Under the pieces are notes generated by a model that was not told the origin of the DNA, did not search any database, and saw nothing but the letters and a program-made list of their open reading frames with translations. Positions 5,829 through 6,814 of a stretch of DNA of 6,814 nt are shown one piece after another. A program made the translations under genes and the position numbers. How positions within the stretch are numbered: the first letter of the stretch is position 1; every line of letters starts with the position of its first letter. The stretch is from Actinomycetota bacterium (GTDB lineage Bacteria > Actinomycetota > Thermoleophilia > Gaiellales > Gaiellaceae): NCBI GenBank assembly GCA_016870235.1, contig VGCB01000155.1:1-6814 (forward strand). Reading direction: 5' to 3'.

Positions 5829-6814
5829 GTGCGAGATGACGTTGACGCCGGGGGAGGCGAGCGCGCCGCCGTCCACAGCGCGCCCCGTACGCCGGTCGGG
5901 GTCGACGTCCGCGCAGCGCCGCTCTACTCGATCGTCAGCGCCCGCCCGTGGCGCGCCGCCGGCCGCCGCGTCGCGAGCGCCGTCGCGCTCGCGGTCGCCG
6001 ACCTCTGCGGGCTCGCGATCGGGCTCTACCTCGCGCTGATCGTCCGCGCGCTCGTCTACGGCAAGGCGCTGTACTGGAGCATGCTCTGGGATGAGGCCGT
6101 GAGCGTGTGGATGCGCTTCCTCGGCCCGATCATGATCCTCGTCTTCCTGCAAGCGGGGCTCTACAGGCGCCGGGAGGCGCGGCCGGGAGCGGGGCGTATC
6201 CTCGCCGGGCTCGTGATGGTGGCGCTGATCGTGCTCGCCTTCGGGCTCGGCACCGGCTACGAGTTCACGACCACCGGGCTGATCCCGACCGCCGTCGTCA
6301 CGTGCACCGTCGCGATCGGCCTCATCCGCGCCGCGTACGACTCGCTCTCGCTCGAGCTGATGCGGGCCGTCGGCGTCCGCCGCCGCGTCGTGCTCGTCGG
6401 CGAGGGCGAGAGCGTCCGGCGGATCCACCGGCAGCTGCTCGCCTCGCGGAGCGGGATCCCGTACGAGCTCGTCGGCGTCGTCTCGCGCACCCGCGAGGAC
6501 GCGTTGCCGGTGCCGACGTGGACGATGGCCGAGCTCGCGGGGGCGCTCGATCGACTCCGACCGGACGAGCTGATCCTCACCGAGGCGGACTTCGACGAGA
6601 TGGCGCTGCTGTCGGCGATCGACACGGCACAGGCGGCACGCGTGACCGTCAAGCTCGCTCCGAGCACGACCGAGATCCTCGTGCACGACGGCGAGTACGT
6701 GCCGGGCCAGGGCGTTCCGCTCTTCGAGCTCAGGCCACCCGTGCTCGCCGGCGTCGACTTCGTGCTCAAGCGGACGTTCGACCTCGTCGTCGCGGCCCTC
6801 GGCTGCCTCCTGCT
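5829..6814 (+). CDS. Polyprenyl glycosylphosphotransferase, N-terminal part (3' end outside window)
   Basis: The frame is open to the right edge, giving 328 codons. Four hydrophobic segments (about 48-72, 94-112, 124-142, 147-168) are followed by a Rossmann-like soluble domain starting RRRVVLVGEGESV (184-196), like the CoA-binding-type domain of this family. After about residue 309 DFVLKRTFDLVVAALGCLL begins the membrane-anchored sugar transferase domain, which continues outside the window. Complete members (WbaP/WcaJ/CpsE type) transfer a sugar-1-phosphate from a nucleotide sugar to undecaprenyl phosphate, the first committed step of exopolysaccharide or capsule assembly. The catalytic region is not visible, so the sugar cannot be guessed. 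The start is uncertain: GTG 5829 is chosen for its spacing from a TACACT -10-like box, but ATG 5775 and GTG 5808 are in the same open frame. None has a good ribosome binding site. Confidence 0.85.
   Translation, partial: MRDDVDAGGGERAAVHSAPRTPVGVDVRAAPLYSIVSARPWRAAGRRVASAVALAVADLCGLAIGLYLALIVRALVYGKALYWSMLWDEAVSVWMRFLGPIMILVFLQAGLYRRREARPGAGRILAGLVMVALIVLAFGLGTGYEFTTTGLIPTAVVTCTVAIGLIRAAYDSLSLELMRAVGVRRRVVLVGEGESVRRIHRQLLASRSGIPYELVGVVSRTREDALPVPTWTMAELAGALDRLRPDELILTEADFDEMALLSAIDTAQAARVTVKLAPSTTEILVHDGEYVPGQGVPLFELRPPVLAGVDFVLKRTFDLVVAALGCLL

Noticed and set aside
3839..5839. Long open frame on the plus strand opposite the amidotransferase gene
   Set aside because: It is antisense to an asparagine synthase-like gene with motifs from end to end. 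The translation is charged and repetitive with no recognisable fold, as expected from high GC at third codon positions.

Overview
The window is very GC-rich, gene-dense bacterial DNA with strong G/C preference at third codon positions, GTG starts and almost no Shine-Dalgarno sequences. This suggests a high-GC actinobacterium, possibly of the Thermoleophilia (Gaiella/Solirubrobacter-like) type. The taxon is an inference from composition and gene style, not from a marker gene. The window lies inside a surface or exopolysaccharide biosynthesis locus: all six substantial genes are glycan-assembly types.

Layout. (1) Bases 1-1519, plus strand: the C-terminal end of a GNAT-like acyltransferase, then a GT4 glycosyltransferase. 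Their stop/start junction (TGATG) has been tandemly duplicated as a 17-bp unit, leaving a five-codon mini-ORF (MRIVF, stop) that repeats the first five residues of the glycosyltransferase. (2) Bases 1450-5752, minus strand: a three-gene unit transcribed right to left. It encodes a glutamine-hydrolysing asparagine synthase-like amidotransferase, a multi-spanning GT-C (GT39/ArnT-like) glycosyltransferase and a second GT4 glycosyltransferase, each pair joined by a 4-base GTGA overlap. The last gene collides tail to tail with the plus-strand GT4, overlapping it by 70 bp. (3) Bases 5753-5828: a short divergent intergenic region. (4) From about 5829 to the right edge, plus strand: the N-terminal part of a polyprenyl-phosphate glycosylphosphotransferase, cut by the window.

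A coherent reading is that the phosphotransferase loads the first sugar-phosphate onto the lipid carrier at the membrane. The two GT4 enzymes extend the glycan in the cytoplasm, the GT-C enzyme adds a sugar from a lipid-linked donor on the outer face, and the acyltransferase-like and amidotransferase-like proteins decorate or supply building blocks. Sugar identities cannot be read from the sequence. There is no gene-free stretch over 300 bases, and I saw no RNA gene, mobile element or CRISPR array. The most unusual item is the duplicated translational-coupling junction at 423-456.
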